11,716 nt of DNA, from assembly GCA_030544185.1 (NCBI GenBank), contig JAUNRO010000073.1, positions 1 through 11,716 of the forward strand, written 5' to 3'. The stretch is from Propionibacteriaceae bacterium (GTDB lineage: Bacteria; Actinomycetota; Actinomycetes; Propionibacteriales; Propionibacteriaceae). Both the position numbers and the translations under genes were made by a program. Of this stretch, positions 1-6,849 are shown piece by piece. Each line of letters begins with the position of its first letter. Within the stretch, counting starts at the first letter, position 1. Below the pieces are notes generated by a model. It ran no database searches. It was not told the origin of the DNA and saw only the letters and a program-made list of their open reading frames with translations.

Positions 1-379
1 ACAGCCCCGGATCCTCGGGCCCGTCGTCGGGCTCGGCGCGCAGCGCCAGCATCGTCGCGGCCGGCAGATCGCAGAACCGGACCGGCACCTCCGCGCGCAC
101 CGCCCAGGTCAGCGCCTGCCACTCGGGGGAGAACACCGCGAAGGGCCAGAACGACGCGGTCCCCGGCGCCTCTGGGGCGTACGCAAGGAGGGCGACCGGC
201 GGCTCCATCCCCGCCGCACCGGCCAGCCCGACCAGCCCATCGGCCTCGGGCGGCCCCTCGATGAGGACCACCTCGGGATCGAACGCGGCGAGCGCCCGCC
301 GGATCGCGCGCGCGGAACCGGGGCCGTGGTGGCGCACCCCCAGGACGCGCAGGCGATCGGACTCGGTCATGGCCGTCAT
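1..379 (-). CDS. DUF5682 family protein, N-terminal 126 residues (C-terminus beyond left edge)
   Basis: This is the last visible gene of the minus-strand operon, and only its N-terminus is inside the window. The readable part contains RVLGVRHHGPGSARAI (about residues 11-26), VVLIEGPP (37-44), FWPFAVFSPEW (78-88) and VRFCDLP (100-106). I recognise this pattern as the DUF5682 family, which is commonly encoded beside SWIM, DUF5691, MoxR and VWA genes. The His pair after a short beta strand, the Glu at the end of the next strand and the later Asp recall the TIKI/TraB/EreA-like fold; that comparison is inference. Two in-frame ATGs exist, at 379 and 370. I chose 379 because GGAG lies 12 nt upstream of it, but 370 (MTESDRL) is nearly as good. 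The gene is separated from the ATPase gene by 208 bp containing a palindrome. The family's activity is unknown to me. Confidence 0.8.
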   Translation of the reverse strand, partial: MTAMTESDRLRVLGVRHHGPGSARAIRRALAAFDPEVVLIEGPPEADGLVGLAGAAGMEPPVALLAYAPEAPGTASFWPFAVFSPEWQALTWAVRAEVPVRFCDLPAATMLALRAEPDDGPEDPGL

Positions 380-587
380 CGTAGGCGCCGTCTCCGACAA
401 CGAAATCCAAGGAGAAAGTCGACAAGCCGGCACGCGCTGGTCATCGCTTGCGGGCGAACACGACCGTCAGGAGCTGCTCCGACAGGTGCGTTGACGTCCC
501 TATGACTTTGACCCGCCAGGCGGGTCAAAGTCATACGCACTCGAACACCCACCTGATGGGGTCGCCGGCGCCGCGTCGACCCACGCG
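380..587 (-). other. Intergenic gap inside the minus-strand operon, containing a palindrome
   Basis: This 208-bp gap separates the MoxR-like ATPase stop from the DUF5682 start. It is the only real gap in an operon whose other junctions overlap by 4 bp. It contains the perfect palindrome at 501-535. No convincing gene and no clear -35/-10 pair was found on the minus strand. A GGAG lies 12 nt before the ATG at 379. The gap could hold an internal promoter, an attenuator or an RNA-processing site. Confidence 0.6.
501..535. repeat. Perfect 35-bp palindrome (17-bp arms, 1-nt centre)
   Basis: The left arm TATGACTTTGACCCGCC (501-517) and right arm GGCGGGTCAAAGTCATA (519-535) are exact reverse complements around a single A at 518. 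As RNA on either strand this would fold into a very stable hairpin after opening one or two central pairs. No T-run follows on either side, so it is not a canonical intrinsic terminator, although U-less hairpins can end transcription in actinobacteria. Alternatives are an operator, a partial terminator tuning DUF5682 expression relative to the upstream genes, or one copy of a dispersed repeat. Confidence 0.9.
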
Positions 588-1700
588 TCACCCCACCTCG
601 CGGCAGGCGCGATAGAAGTCCTTCCACCCGTCGCGGTGCCGGACGACGGTCTCGAGATATTCGGCCCAGACCGCCCGGTCCGCGACCGGGTCCTTGACGA
701 CCGACCCGAGGAGTCCCGCGGCGATGTCGCCCGGTTTCAGCTGCCCATCGCCGAAGTGTGCTGCAAGCGCCAGCCCACCGGTGACGACCGAGATGGCCTC
801 GGCGGTGGACAGCGTGCCCGAGGGGACCTTCACGGCGGTCTTGCCGTCTGCGGTGGCTCCGCCGCGCAGTTCGCGGAAGATCGTCACGACCCGGCGGATC
901 TCGGCCACGGCGCCGGCGGGCTCGGGCAGTTCGAGCGCGCGGCCGAGGTCGGCGACCCGGCGGGTGACGATGTCGACCTCTTCCTGAACGGTGGCGGGCA
1001 GCGGCAGCACCACCGTATTGAAGCGCCGCCGCAGCGCCGACGACATGTCGTTGACCCCGCGGTCGCGGTCGTTGGCCGTGGCGATCACGTTGAACCCGCG
1101 GACGGCCTGGACCTCGGTCCCGAGCTCGGGCACCGGCAGCGTCTTCTCCGACAGCACCGTGATCAGCCCGTCGGCGACGTCGGCCGGCACCCGGGTGATC
1201 TCCTCGATCCGGGCGATGGCGCCGGTGCGCATGGCGACCATCACCGGTGAGGCCACCATCGCGGCGGCCGAGGGGCCTTCGGCCAGCAGCCGCGCATAGT
1301 TCCAGCCATAGCGCAGCGCCTCCTCCGCAGTCCCCGCCGTGCCCTGCACGAGCAGGGTCGAATCCCCGGAGACCGCGGCCGCGAGGTGTTCGGAGACCCA
1401 GGACTTGGCCGTGCCCGGGACACCGAGCAGCAGCAGCGCCCGGTCGGTCGCGAGGGTGGCGGTGGCGACCTCCATGAGACGGCGACTCCCGATGTATTTC
1501 GGCGTGATCTCCGTTCCGTCCGACAGCCGGCCACCCATCAGATAAGTCACCACCGACCACGGCGACAGCCGCCACGACGCGGGCCGTGGCCGGTCGTCGA
1601 CGGCCTCGAGCGCAGCCAGTTCCGCGGCGAACACCTGCTCGGCGTGGGGCCGCAACAGGTCGGCCGCCACCGGCGCGGTGGGTGGAACGGTCTCGGTCAT
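588..1700 (-). CDS. MoxR-like AAA+ ATPase
   Basis: A 370-residue AAA+ ATPase of the MoxR/dynein-related group (COG0714-like). The sequence shows Walker A GVPGTAKS at residues 93-100, a Walker B region AIARIEEITR at 161-170, sensor-1 VIATAN ending at N210, and the arginine-finger region SSALRRRF at 220-227. The Walker B acidic pair is Glu-Glu (166-167) rather than the usual Asp-Glu. The remaining C-terminal part is helical and matches a AAA lid. The ATG at 1700 overlaps the DUF5691 stop as ATGA, so translation is probably coupled. The frame stays open upstream to about 2096, but that stretch only overlaps DUF5691 and resembles nothing. MoxR proteins usually act as chaperone-like remodelling engines with a VWA partner. 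No VWA gene is visible, and I expect one beyond DUF5682. Family assignment is secure; the substrate is unknown. Confidence 0.93.
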   Translation of the reverse strand: MTETVPPTAPVAADLLRPHAEQVFAAELAALEAVDDRPRPASWRLSPWSVVTYLMGGRLSDGTEITPKYIGSRRLMEVATATLATDRALLLLGVPGTAKSWVSEHLAAAVSGDSTLLVQGTAGTAEEALRYGWNYARLLAEGPSAAAMVASPVMVAMRTGAIARIEEITRVPADVADGLITVLSEKTLPVPELGTEVQAVRGFNVIATANDRDRGVNDMSSALRRRFNTVVLPLPATVQEEVDIVTRRVADLGRALELPEPAGAVAEIRRVVTIFRELRGGATADGKTAVKVPSGTLSTAEAISVVTGGLALAAHFGDGQLKPGDIAAGLLGSVVKDPVADRAVWAEYLETVVRHRDGWKDFYRACREVG

Positions 1701-3181
1701 CGGGACTCCTCGTCGGTCGGTGGTGGCAGGGTGAAGGGCGGTTCGGCCTCGGCGCGCAGGGAGCGCCGGAGGTTGATCGTCATGGCGGCGTCCAGCGCGT
1801 GGGCCCGATCGACCGCGAGCAGGGCCGTGGCGATCCGCCGGAGTTCGAGCGCCAGGTCCCAACTCTGATCGAGCGGGCCCCAATCGCCGAGCGTCGCCAG
1901 CACCGCGGTCCGCTTGCCGTGGCTCCGGTTGTCGGCAAGCCACTCGAGCAGCGCCTCCGCGGTCTCCCGGCCGAAGCCGTGGATCCGGAGTTCCGGCACC
2001 ACCCGATAGGGCTCCAGGCGCCGTGCCCGCAGCGCCAGGACATCGTCGGCGTCGATCGGATCGAGCACAGCGACCAGGAGAGGATCGACCTCCCACCGCG
2101 GATCGGTGAGGATCGTCCGCGCGAGACCCGCGTCCCGCTCGCGGATCGCAGCGTCGCGCAACCCGGGCACCGGTCCCAGCTCGAGGCGGCCGTCGCGCAC
2201 GTGCAGCAGGTCGGCGGGGGCGGTGCCGAGATCGGTGTGCCAGGAATCGAGGGGTACGCCGCCGGTGAGTGCCCGGACGGCCGCGGCTCCCGGCGGACGT
2301 TCCGAGGCGCTCACCGTGAGGCCGTCCCGGGCGGCTGCAGAGTCGAGACCGGTCAGGTCGACCGACCAGCGGCCATGGGCGATCTCGACGCGGGTCCGCA
2401 CGCGCTCCCGCATCCGCGCCACGAACTGCGACTCGGGCAGCAGCGCGAGCAGATCGCGGGCGAGTGCGCGCACCTCGCGGGCGCGGTCATCAAGGGCGGT
2501 CTCGAGCAGCGGTTCGTCGGCCGCGGTGATTCCGTCGCGAAGCACCTCGAGCTGGGCGGCTCGGGTCGGCGGGTCACCGGCAAGCCCCGCTGCCATCAGC
2601 AGCTCCCGGGCCCGCTCCGGATCTGCCGCGCGGACGCTGTGGAGCCAGGCCAGCCGCTCGGCCGGGGTTCCGTTCCGCCACGCTCGCTCGTCGCCGATGT
2701 CGGGCCGCAGCCATTCCGGAAACTGCCAGCGCGGGTTGCGCTCCATCAGCCAGCGCCCCCGCGCCCCCAGGACCGCGGCGAGGTCGGCCCGCAGCTCGCG
2801 CCGGTCCTCGGCCGCCTGGAGCAGCCGGTGCAGCGCACCGACAGGCACCCGCTGATCGGTCGCCGCCAGGTGGCGCAGCGACTCCGCGACGGCCCGCCAG
2901 CGCTCGCCGCCGAGCGCCTGGTTGAGCGTGCCGACATAGAACGGCGACGCCGGCGCGGCGCGCGTTTCCGGCTCGGGGCCCGGATCGTCCCCGGGCTCGC
3001 CCACCGGGAGGGCGATCCGGTCGATGACGGCCGCTCGAGCGGCGATGGCCAGCAGGGCGCGAGCGGGTGCGAGCCCGGCCAGGTCCGGCCCGCCGGCACC
3101 GGCCGGCAGGTCACCGGGGTCCAGTGCGCGGCGGGCCGTGCCCACCACCGCGACCGGGACGAGCGGATCGAGTGTCGTCAC
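1697..3181 (-). CDS. DUF5691 family protein
   Basis: A 494-residue, largely alpha-helical cytoplasmic protein with no signal peptide or membrane segment. I recognise it as DUF5691 from its place between a SWIM protein and a MoxR ATPase, the N-terminal VPVAVVGTARR segment (about 8-18), and the Trp-rich RWLMERNPRWQFPEW block at 143-157. Residues about 226-251 (LLETALDDRAREVRALARD and following) resemble a HEAT-like helical repeat, which suggests a scaffold. No catalytic motif is evident. The start is GTG at 3181, overlapping the SWIM stop in GTGA; the end overlaps the ATPase start in ATGA. The tight coupling on both sides suggests that the three products are made in fixed ratio and act in one complex; that is inference. 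The biochemical role is not known to me. Confidence 0.85.
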   Translation of the reverse strand: MTTLDPLVPVAVVGTARRALDPGDLPAGAGGPDLAGLAPARALLAIAARAAVIDRIALPVGEPGDDPGPEPETRAAPASPFYVGTLNQALGGERWRAVAESLRHLAATDQRVPVGALHRLLQAAEDRRELRADLAAVLGARGRWLMERNPRWQFPEWLRPDIGDERAWRNGTPAERLAWLHSVRAADPERARELLMAAGLAGDPPTRAAQLEVLRDGITAADEPLLETALDDRAREVRALARDLLALLPESQFVARMRERVRTRVEIAHGRWSVDLTGLDSAAARDGLTVSASERPPGAAAVRALTGGVPLDSWHTDLGTAPADLLHVRDGRLELGPVPGLRDAAIRERDAGLARTILTDPRWEVDPLLVAVLDPIDADDVLALRARRLEPYRVVPELRIHGFGRETAEALLEWLADNRSHGKRTAVLATLGDWGPLDQSWDLALELRRIATALLAVDRAHALDAAMTINLRRSLRAEAEPPFTLPPPTDEESR

Positions 3182-4587
3182 AGCACCACCAGCTCCCCAT
3201 GGGTGAGCTCGGGATCGACGAAGGCCAGCGGGTTGAGCCCATCCGGGCGCAGCTCGCCGAGCCACGTAGCGATCGCACCCCCGCTGGCCGCGAGCGCCTG
3301 CCAGCACACCCCCGGTGGTCCACACAGGGCGAGAGTTTCGCCGGCGGCATCGACCAGGGTGAACACCACGGCGCCGCCGCCCGGGGCCGCGGTGAGCCGG
3401 CCCCGCACGGCCGCGGGCCAGACCGTCAGCCACGGATCGTCGGCCACCGCCGCTGCCCACCCATCCCGCGCCATCGCCACCGTCGCCTCGGCAGCGATCG
3501 TGAGATCGAGCGTCACCTCCACCTGCCGGCGCCGCTCGCCGATGAGTGCACGCAGCGGTGGGCGCCCCGGGAAGAAGTGGACATCGGCCTCGAGCTCCAT
3601 CCCCGGCGCCACCGTCATCTCATAGGGCGCACCGTTGATCGAATAGAGCAGCACCACGGCGAAGCGGCCCGTGTCCCGGCCCCGGAGCCAGACCCGGCGG
3701 GTGGCGACCCGCTCATCGTCGTGAATGTCGTGCAGCCCGATCACCGACCAGCTGTCGGCCACCGCCGGGCACCGCAGCACCTCGGCCCTGCCGACGGTGA
3801 AACCAAGGTGGGCACGGACCGTCGCGAGCAGATCGTCGGGCAACTCCTCGCGCCGCGCGTATGCCCGCGCGAGCAGGTCGAGCAGCGCCAGCTCGGTCAG
3901 CACCTGCGCCGCCCAGTCATCGGCGGCGATCGGCAGCGTCGCCAGCCGGCGCAGCCGCCGCGCGACTCCGGGCGCCTGCGCGTCGACCATCCGGGCGGCC
4001 ATCTCCTCCCAGAGCTCGGGACGGGCGGCCAGCGCCGCGAGGCCGTCGGAGACGCGGTCGGCGAGCCAGCGCTCCAGCTCGGCCAGGCCCACCGCGACCC
4101 GGGCGTCCCGCTCCTCCGCCCGGGCGGACGCCGCCGCGGCCTTGGCCGGATCCGGCCCCGGACCCGCCCCAGAATCCGGTTCCGCGGTCCCCGGCGGCTC
4201 CTGGCCGGGGCCCCCACCCCCACCACCGCGCCGCACACCGGGCGCGGACTCGGCAGCCGCGATCTGCGGCGTACTCCCCAAACCCGGCAACGCGTCGGAG
4301 AGCCCACCCTCAGCCCACCGGAACAACAGCCCGAGCACGTGCTTGCAGGGGAACTTCCGCGAGGGACAGCTGCACTGATAGCGCGGCGCAGCGGTGTCGA
4401 CGACGACCTGATAGGCCTGCTTGGCCGAGCCCCGGCAGTGGCCCCACAGGACCGGCCCGTCCTGGCCGACATCGCTCCACGGCCCGGGCGAGGCCAGCTT
4501 GCGGCCCGCGACGGCGGATGCCGAATCGGGCGCGGCCGCCATCACCCGCTCGACCGTCCACCGGCCCTGCTCTCCCATGTCCGACAC
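3178..4587 (-). CDS. SWIM-type zinc finger protein
   Basis: A 469-residue protein and the first gene of the minus-strand operon. Near its N-terminus it carries a SWIM motif, C72-x-C74-x6-C81-x-H83 (within YQCSCPSRKFPCKH). This is a small zinc-binding module associated with DNA or protein binding. The segment before it (GRWTVERVMAAAPD, LASPGPW) is typical of actinobacterial SWIM proteins in this cassette. Residues about 101-148 are a Gly/Pro/Ala-rich linker with a run of six Gly. The C-terminal 300 residues are a mixed alpha/beta region with no motif I recognise. The start was chosen as GTG 4587 because GGGGAGG ends 6 nt upstream; ATG 4578 is the alternative, adding 9 nt of spacing. The stop overlaps DUF5691 by 4 bp. 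The zinc finger may give the complex target recognition (inference). Confidence 0.88.
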   Translation of the reverse strand: MSDMGEQGRWTVERVMAAAPDSASAVAGRKLASPGPWSDVGQDGPVLWGHCRGSAKQAYQVVVDTAAPRYQCSCPSRKFPCKHVLGLLFRWAEGGLSDALPGLGSTPQIAAAESAPGVRRGGGGGGPGQEPPGTAEPDSGAGPGPDPAKAAAASARAEERDARVAVGLAELERWLADRVSDGLAALAARPELWEEMAARMVDAQAPGVARRLRRLATLPIAADDWAAQVLTELALLDLLARAYARREELPDDLLATVRAHLGFTVGRAEVLRCPAVADSWSVIGLHDIHDDERVATRRVWLRGRDTGRFAVVLLYSINGAPYEMTVAPGMELEADVHFFPGRPPLRALIGERRRQVEVTLDLTIAAEATVAMARDGWAAAVADDPWLTVWPAAVRGRLTAAPGGGAVVFTLVDAAGETLALCGPPGVCWQALAASGGAIATWLGELRPDGLNPLAFVDPELTHGELVVL

Positions 4588-4769
4588 CGTAATCCTCCCC
4601 ACCGACATCCTGCGCCGGCCGGCAACAGCACCACAGAACCGACCAGTGGCAGGTTTTCGGCCCGCCCCGGCCGGCACATAATCGAAGGAAGTTCCCGCCC
4701 TTCGGTTACGTGGCGCGGACCCGTCGCCTAGAGTTCGTTTCGTTCTGTGCCATCAAGGAGGCTGACACT
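4588..4769. promoter_or_regulatory. Divergent intergenic region between the SWIM operon and acs
   Basis: This spacer must carry promoters for both the SWIM operon and acs. For acs a plausible sigma-70-type pair is TTACGT (4706-4711) and TAGAGT (4729-4734) with a 17-bp spacer, placing transcription start about 30 nt before the GTG. A 6-bp dyad CGAAGG/CCTTCG (4683-4688, 4699-4704) sits just upstream of that -35 and could be an operator. AAGGAGG (4755-4761) precedes the acs GTG by 8 nt. On the minus strand GGGGAGG (4594-4600) serves the SWIM start, but I see no clear -10. No CRP/GlxR-type TGTGA-N6-TCACA site was found. Confidence 0.45.
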
Positions 4770-6704
4770 GTGACTGATACTCAAGCGACGGACCCGGCTG
4801 CGCATCGCTATCCCCCGCCGGAGGACCTCGCTGCCAATGCGAATGTGACCCAGGCGGATCTTGATGCCGCGGCTGCAGACCCAGAGGCGTTCTGGGCTGA
4901 GCAGGCGAAGCGGGTCAGCTGGGGCACCGAGCCGACGGAGACGTTGGACTGGTCCAACCCGCCCTATGCCAAGTGGTTCGCAGACGGGACCCTCAACGCG
5001 GCCTACAACTGCGTCGACCGCCACGTCGACGCCGGCAATGGCGATCGGGTCGCGATCTATTTCGAGGGCGAGCCGGGCGACACCCGCGAGATCACCTATG
5101 CCCAGCTGAAGGACGAGGTCTCCCAGGCCGCGAACGGCCTGGCGGAGCTCGGCGTCAAGCAGGGCGATCGCGTGGCGATCTATCTCCCGATGATCCCCGA
5201 GGCCATCATCTCGATGCTGGCCTGCGCCCGCCTGGGCGCGATCCACACCGTCATCTTCGGCGGCTTCTCTGCCGACGCGCTGTCGACCCGCATCAACGAC
5301 TGCGGTGTCGAGGTCGTCATCACCTCCGACGGCGGCTATCGCCGCGGCACCCCCTCGGCGCTCAAGCCCGCCGTCGACCGTGCGCTGGAGTCCACCCCGA
5401 GCGTCCGCACGGTCGTGGTGGTCAACCGGACCGGTCAGGACACCGAGATGACCGAGGGCCGCGACGTGTGGTGGGCCGACGTGATCGGCAACCAGTCCAC
5501 CGAGCACACCCCCGAGAACTTCCCGGCGGAGACCCCCCTGTTCGTGATGTACACCTCGGGCTCCACCGGCAAGCCCAAGGGCATCCTGCACACGACCGGT
5601 GGCTATCTGGTCGGCACGACCTACACCACCTGGGCGACGTTCGATCTCAAGCCCGAGACCGACATCTATTGGTGCACCGCCGACGTGGGCTGGATCACCG
5701 GCCACTCCTACATGGCCTATGGCCCGCTGTCGAACGGCATCTCGATGGTGATGTATGAGGGCACCCCCGACGCGCCGCACAAGGGCCGCTGGTGGCAGGT
5801 CATCGACAAGTACAAGGTGACGATCCTCTACACCGCCCCGACCGCGATCCGCACGTTCATGAAGTGGGGCGAGGACATTCCGGCGGAATATGACCTGTCC
5901 TCCCTGCGGCTCATGGGCTCGGTCGGTGAGCCGATCAACCCCGAGGCCTACAACTGGTATCACCAGCACATCGGCCGCGGCCGCTGCCCGATCACCGACA
6001 CCTGGTGGCAGACCGAGACCGGCATGATCATGATCGCGCCCATGCCGGGCATCGAGACCGCCAAGCCCGGTTCGGCGATGCGTCCGCTGCCTGGGGTCAC
6101 GGTCGATGTCGTCGACGACGAGGGCAACCCGCTGGGTCACGGCGAGTCCGGCCTGCTGGTCGTCACCAAGCCCTGGCCGGCCATGCTCCGCACCCTGTGG
6201 GGCGACGACCAGCGCTATGTCGACACCTATTGGGCCCGTTTCGGCGACCGCTATTTCGCCGGCGACGGCGCCAAGACCGACGATGACGGCGACATCTGGC
6301 TGCTGGGCCGGGTGGACGACGTCATGAACGTCTCCGGTCACCGCATGTCGACCGCCGAGATCGAGTCCTCGCTCGTCGGCCACGAGGCCGTCGCCGAGGC
6401 CGCGGTGGTCGGCGCCTCCGACCCGACCACGGGCCAGGCGATCGTGGCGTTCGTCATCCTCATCGCCGGCCACGAGGCCAGCGAGGAGATGGCAGCCGAG
6501 CTGCGCAACCACGTGGGCAAGGACATCGGCCCGATCGCCAAGCCGCGTCAGGTGATGATCGTCGATGAACTGCCCAAGACCCGCTCGGGCAAGATCATGC
6601 GCCGTCTGCTGCGTGATATCGCGGAGAACCGCGAGGTCGGCGATGTCACGACCCTCACCGACTCGACGGTGATGGACAGCATCAAGAAGGGCTTGGCGAC
6701 GTAA
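4770..6704 (+). CDS. acs: Acetyl-CoA synthetase (AMP-forming)
   Basis: A 644-residue cytoplasmic enzyme that activates acetate with ATP and CoA to acetyl-CoA through acetyl-AMP, the high-affinity route of acetate assimilation. It belongs to the ANL adenylate-forming superfamily. Visible motifs are YTSGSTGKPKGILHT (261-275, phosphate loop), GWITGHSY (307-314), SVGEPINPEA (384-393), TWWQTETG (411-418), GDGAKTDDDGDIWLLGR (498-514) and NVSGHR (520-525). Trp413 corresponds to the Trp that limits the Acs pocket to acetate. PKTRSGKIMRR (602-612) contains Lys608, the catalytic Lys that in many bacteria is acetylated by Pat-type acetyltransferases. The length matches full Acs proteins (about 650). GTG 4770 was chosen for AAGGAGG 8 nt upstream and the conserved length; an in-frame codon at 4710 would add 20 unlikely residues. 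It is probably monocistronic, ending in a hairpin. Confidence 0.97.
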   Translation: MTDTQATDPAAHRYPPPEDLAANANVTQADLDAAAADPEAFWAEQAKRVSWGTEPTETLDWSNPPYAKWFADGTLNAAYNCVDRHVDAGNGDRVAIYFEGEPGDTREITYAQLKDEVSQAANGLAELGVKQGDRVAIYLPMIPEAIISMLACARLGAIHTVIFGGFSADALSTRINDCGVEVVITSDGGYRRGTPSALKPAVDRALESTPSVRTVVVVNRTGQDTEMTEGRDVWWADVIGNQSTEHTPENFPAETPLFVMYTSGSTGKPKGILHTTGGYLVGTTYTTWATFDLKPETDIYWCTADVGWITGHSYMAYGPLSNGISMVMYEGTPDAPHKGRWWQVIDKYKVTILYTAPTAIRTFMKWGEDIPAEYDLSSLRLMGSVGEPINPEAYNWYHQHIGRGRCPITDTWWQTETGMIMIAPMPGIETAKPGSAMRPLPGVTVDVVDDEGNPLGHGESGLLVVTKPWPAMLRTLWGDDQRYVDTYWARFGDRYFAGDGAKTDDDGDIWLLGRVDDVMNVSGHRMSTAEIESSLVGHEAVAEAAVVGASDPTTGQAIVAFVILIAGHEASEEMAAELRNHVGKDIGPIAKPRQVMIVDELPKTRSGKIMRRLLRDIAENREVGDVTTLTDSTVMDSIKKGLAT

Positions 6705-6712
6705 CAAGCCCC

Positions 6713-6736
6713 TGCGGCGGCCGCGAGGCCGCCGCA
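6713..6736 (+). terminator. Hairpin terminator after acs
   Basis: TGCGGCGGCC (6713-6722) and GGCCGCCGCA (6727-6736) form a perfect 10-bp stem closed by a GCGA loop, a GNRA-type tetraloop. It starts 8 nt after the acs stop. There is no T-run after it, which is usual for many high-GC actinobacterial terminators. Confidence 0.75.
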
Positions 6737-6749
6737 CGCGTCGACGACG

Positions 6750-6780
6750 TTGCGACGACGCCGACCGGGCCCGTTAGGCT
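6750..6780 (+). promoter_or_regulatory. Possible nhaA promoter
   Basis: TAGGCT at 6775-6780 matches the actinobacterial -10 pattern TANNNT. TTGCGA at 6750-6755 is a possible -35, but the 19-bp spacer is long. Transcription would begin near 6787, giving a leader of about 63 nt before the GTG at 6850. The -10 lies inside the large inverted repeat 6755-6817. Support is by pattern only. Confidence 0.35.
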
Positions 6781-6817
6781 GCCGCTCTGGCGTGCCGGGA
6801 AGCCTGGTCGGCGTCGT
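6755..6817 (+). repeat. Long inverted repeat in the nhaA upstream region
   Basis: The left arm ACGACGCCGACCGGGC (6755-6770) pairs with the right arm GCCTGGTCGGCGTCGT (6802-6817). The stem is 16 bp with one G-U wobble and the loop is 31 nt. It lies between the acs terminator and the nhaA ribosome-binding site. It could be a second terminator for acs read-through, a leader RNA structure, or a paired operator around the presumed -10. Confidence 0.6.
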
Positions 6818-6849
6818 TGTCGTCGTTCCGCCCCTGCTCAGGAGTTCTC

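Noticed and set aside
1701..2096. Upstream extension of the ATPase reading frame
   Set aside because: The added 132 residues overlap DUF5691 in another frame, are Arg/Gly-rich and match nothing. The ATG at 1700 with its ATGA overlap is a much better start.
1586..3625. A 679-codon open frame on the plus strand, opposite the ATPase and DUF5691 genes
   Set aside because: It is Arg/Pro/Gly-rich, has no recognisable domain and lies antisense to genes with clear families and coupled junctions. Long stop-free antisense frames are expected at this GC content.
4615..4676. Two copies of CCGGCCGGCA (4615-4624 and 4667-4676) in the divergent region
   Set aside because: The core CCGGCCGG is common in GC-rich DNA and the copies are 52 bp apart with no other shared bases, so this is weak evidence for an operator.
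4728..6737. A 669-codon open frame on the minus strand opposite acs
   Set aside because: It mirrors acs almost end to end. Acs has every catalytic motif, whereas the antisense product has no domain and a His/Asp/Gly-rich composition typical of a shadow frame.
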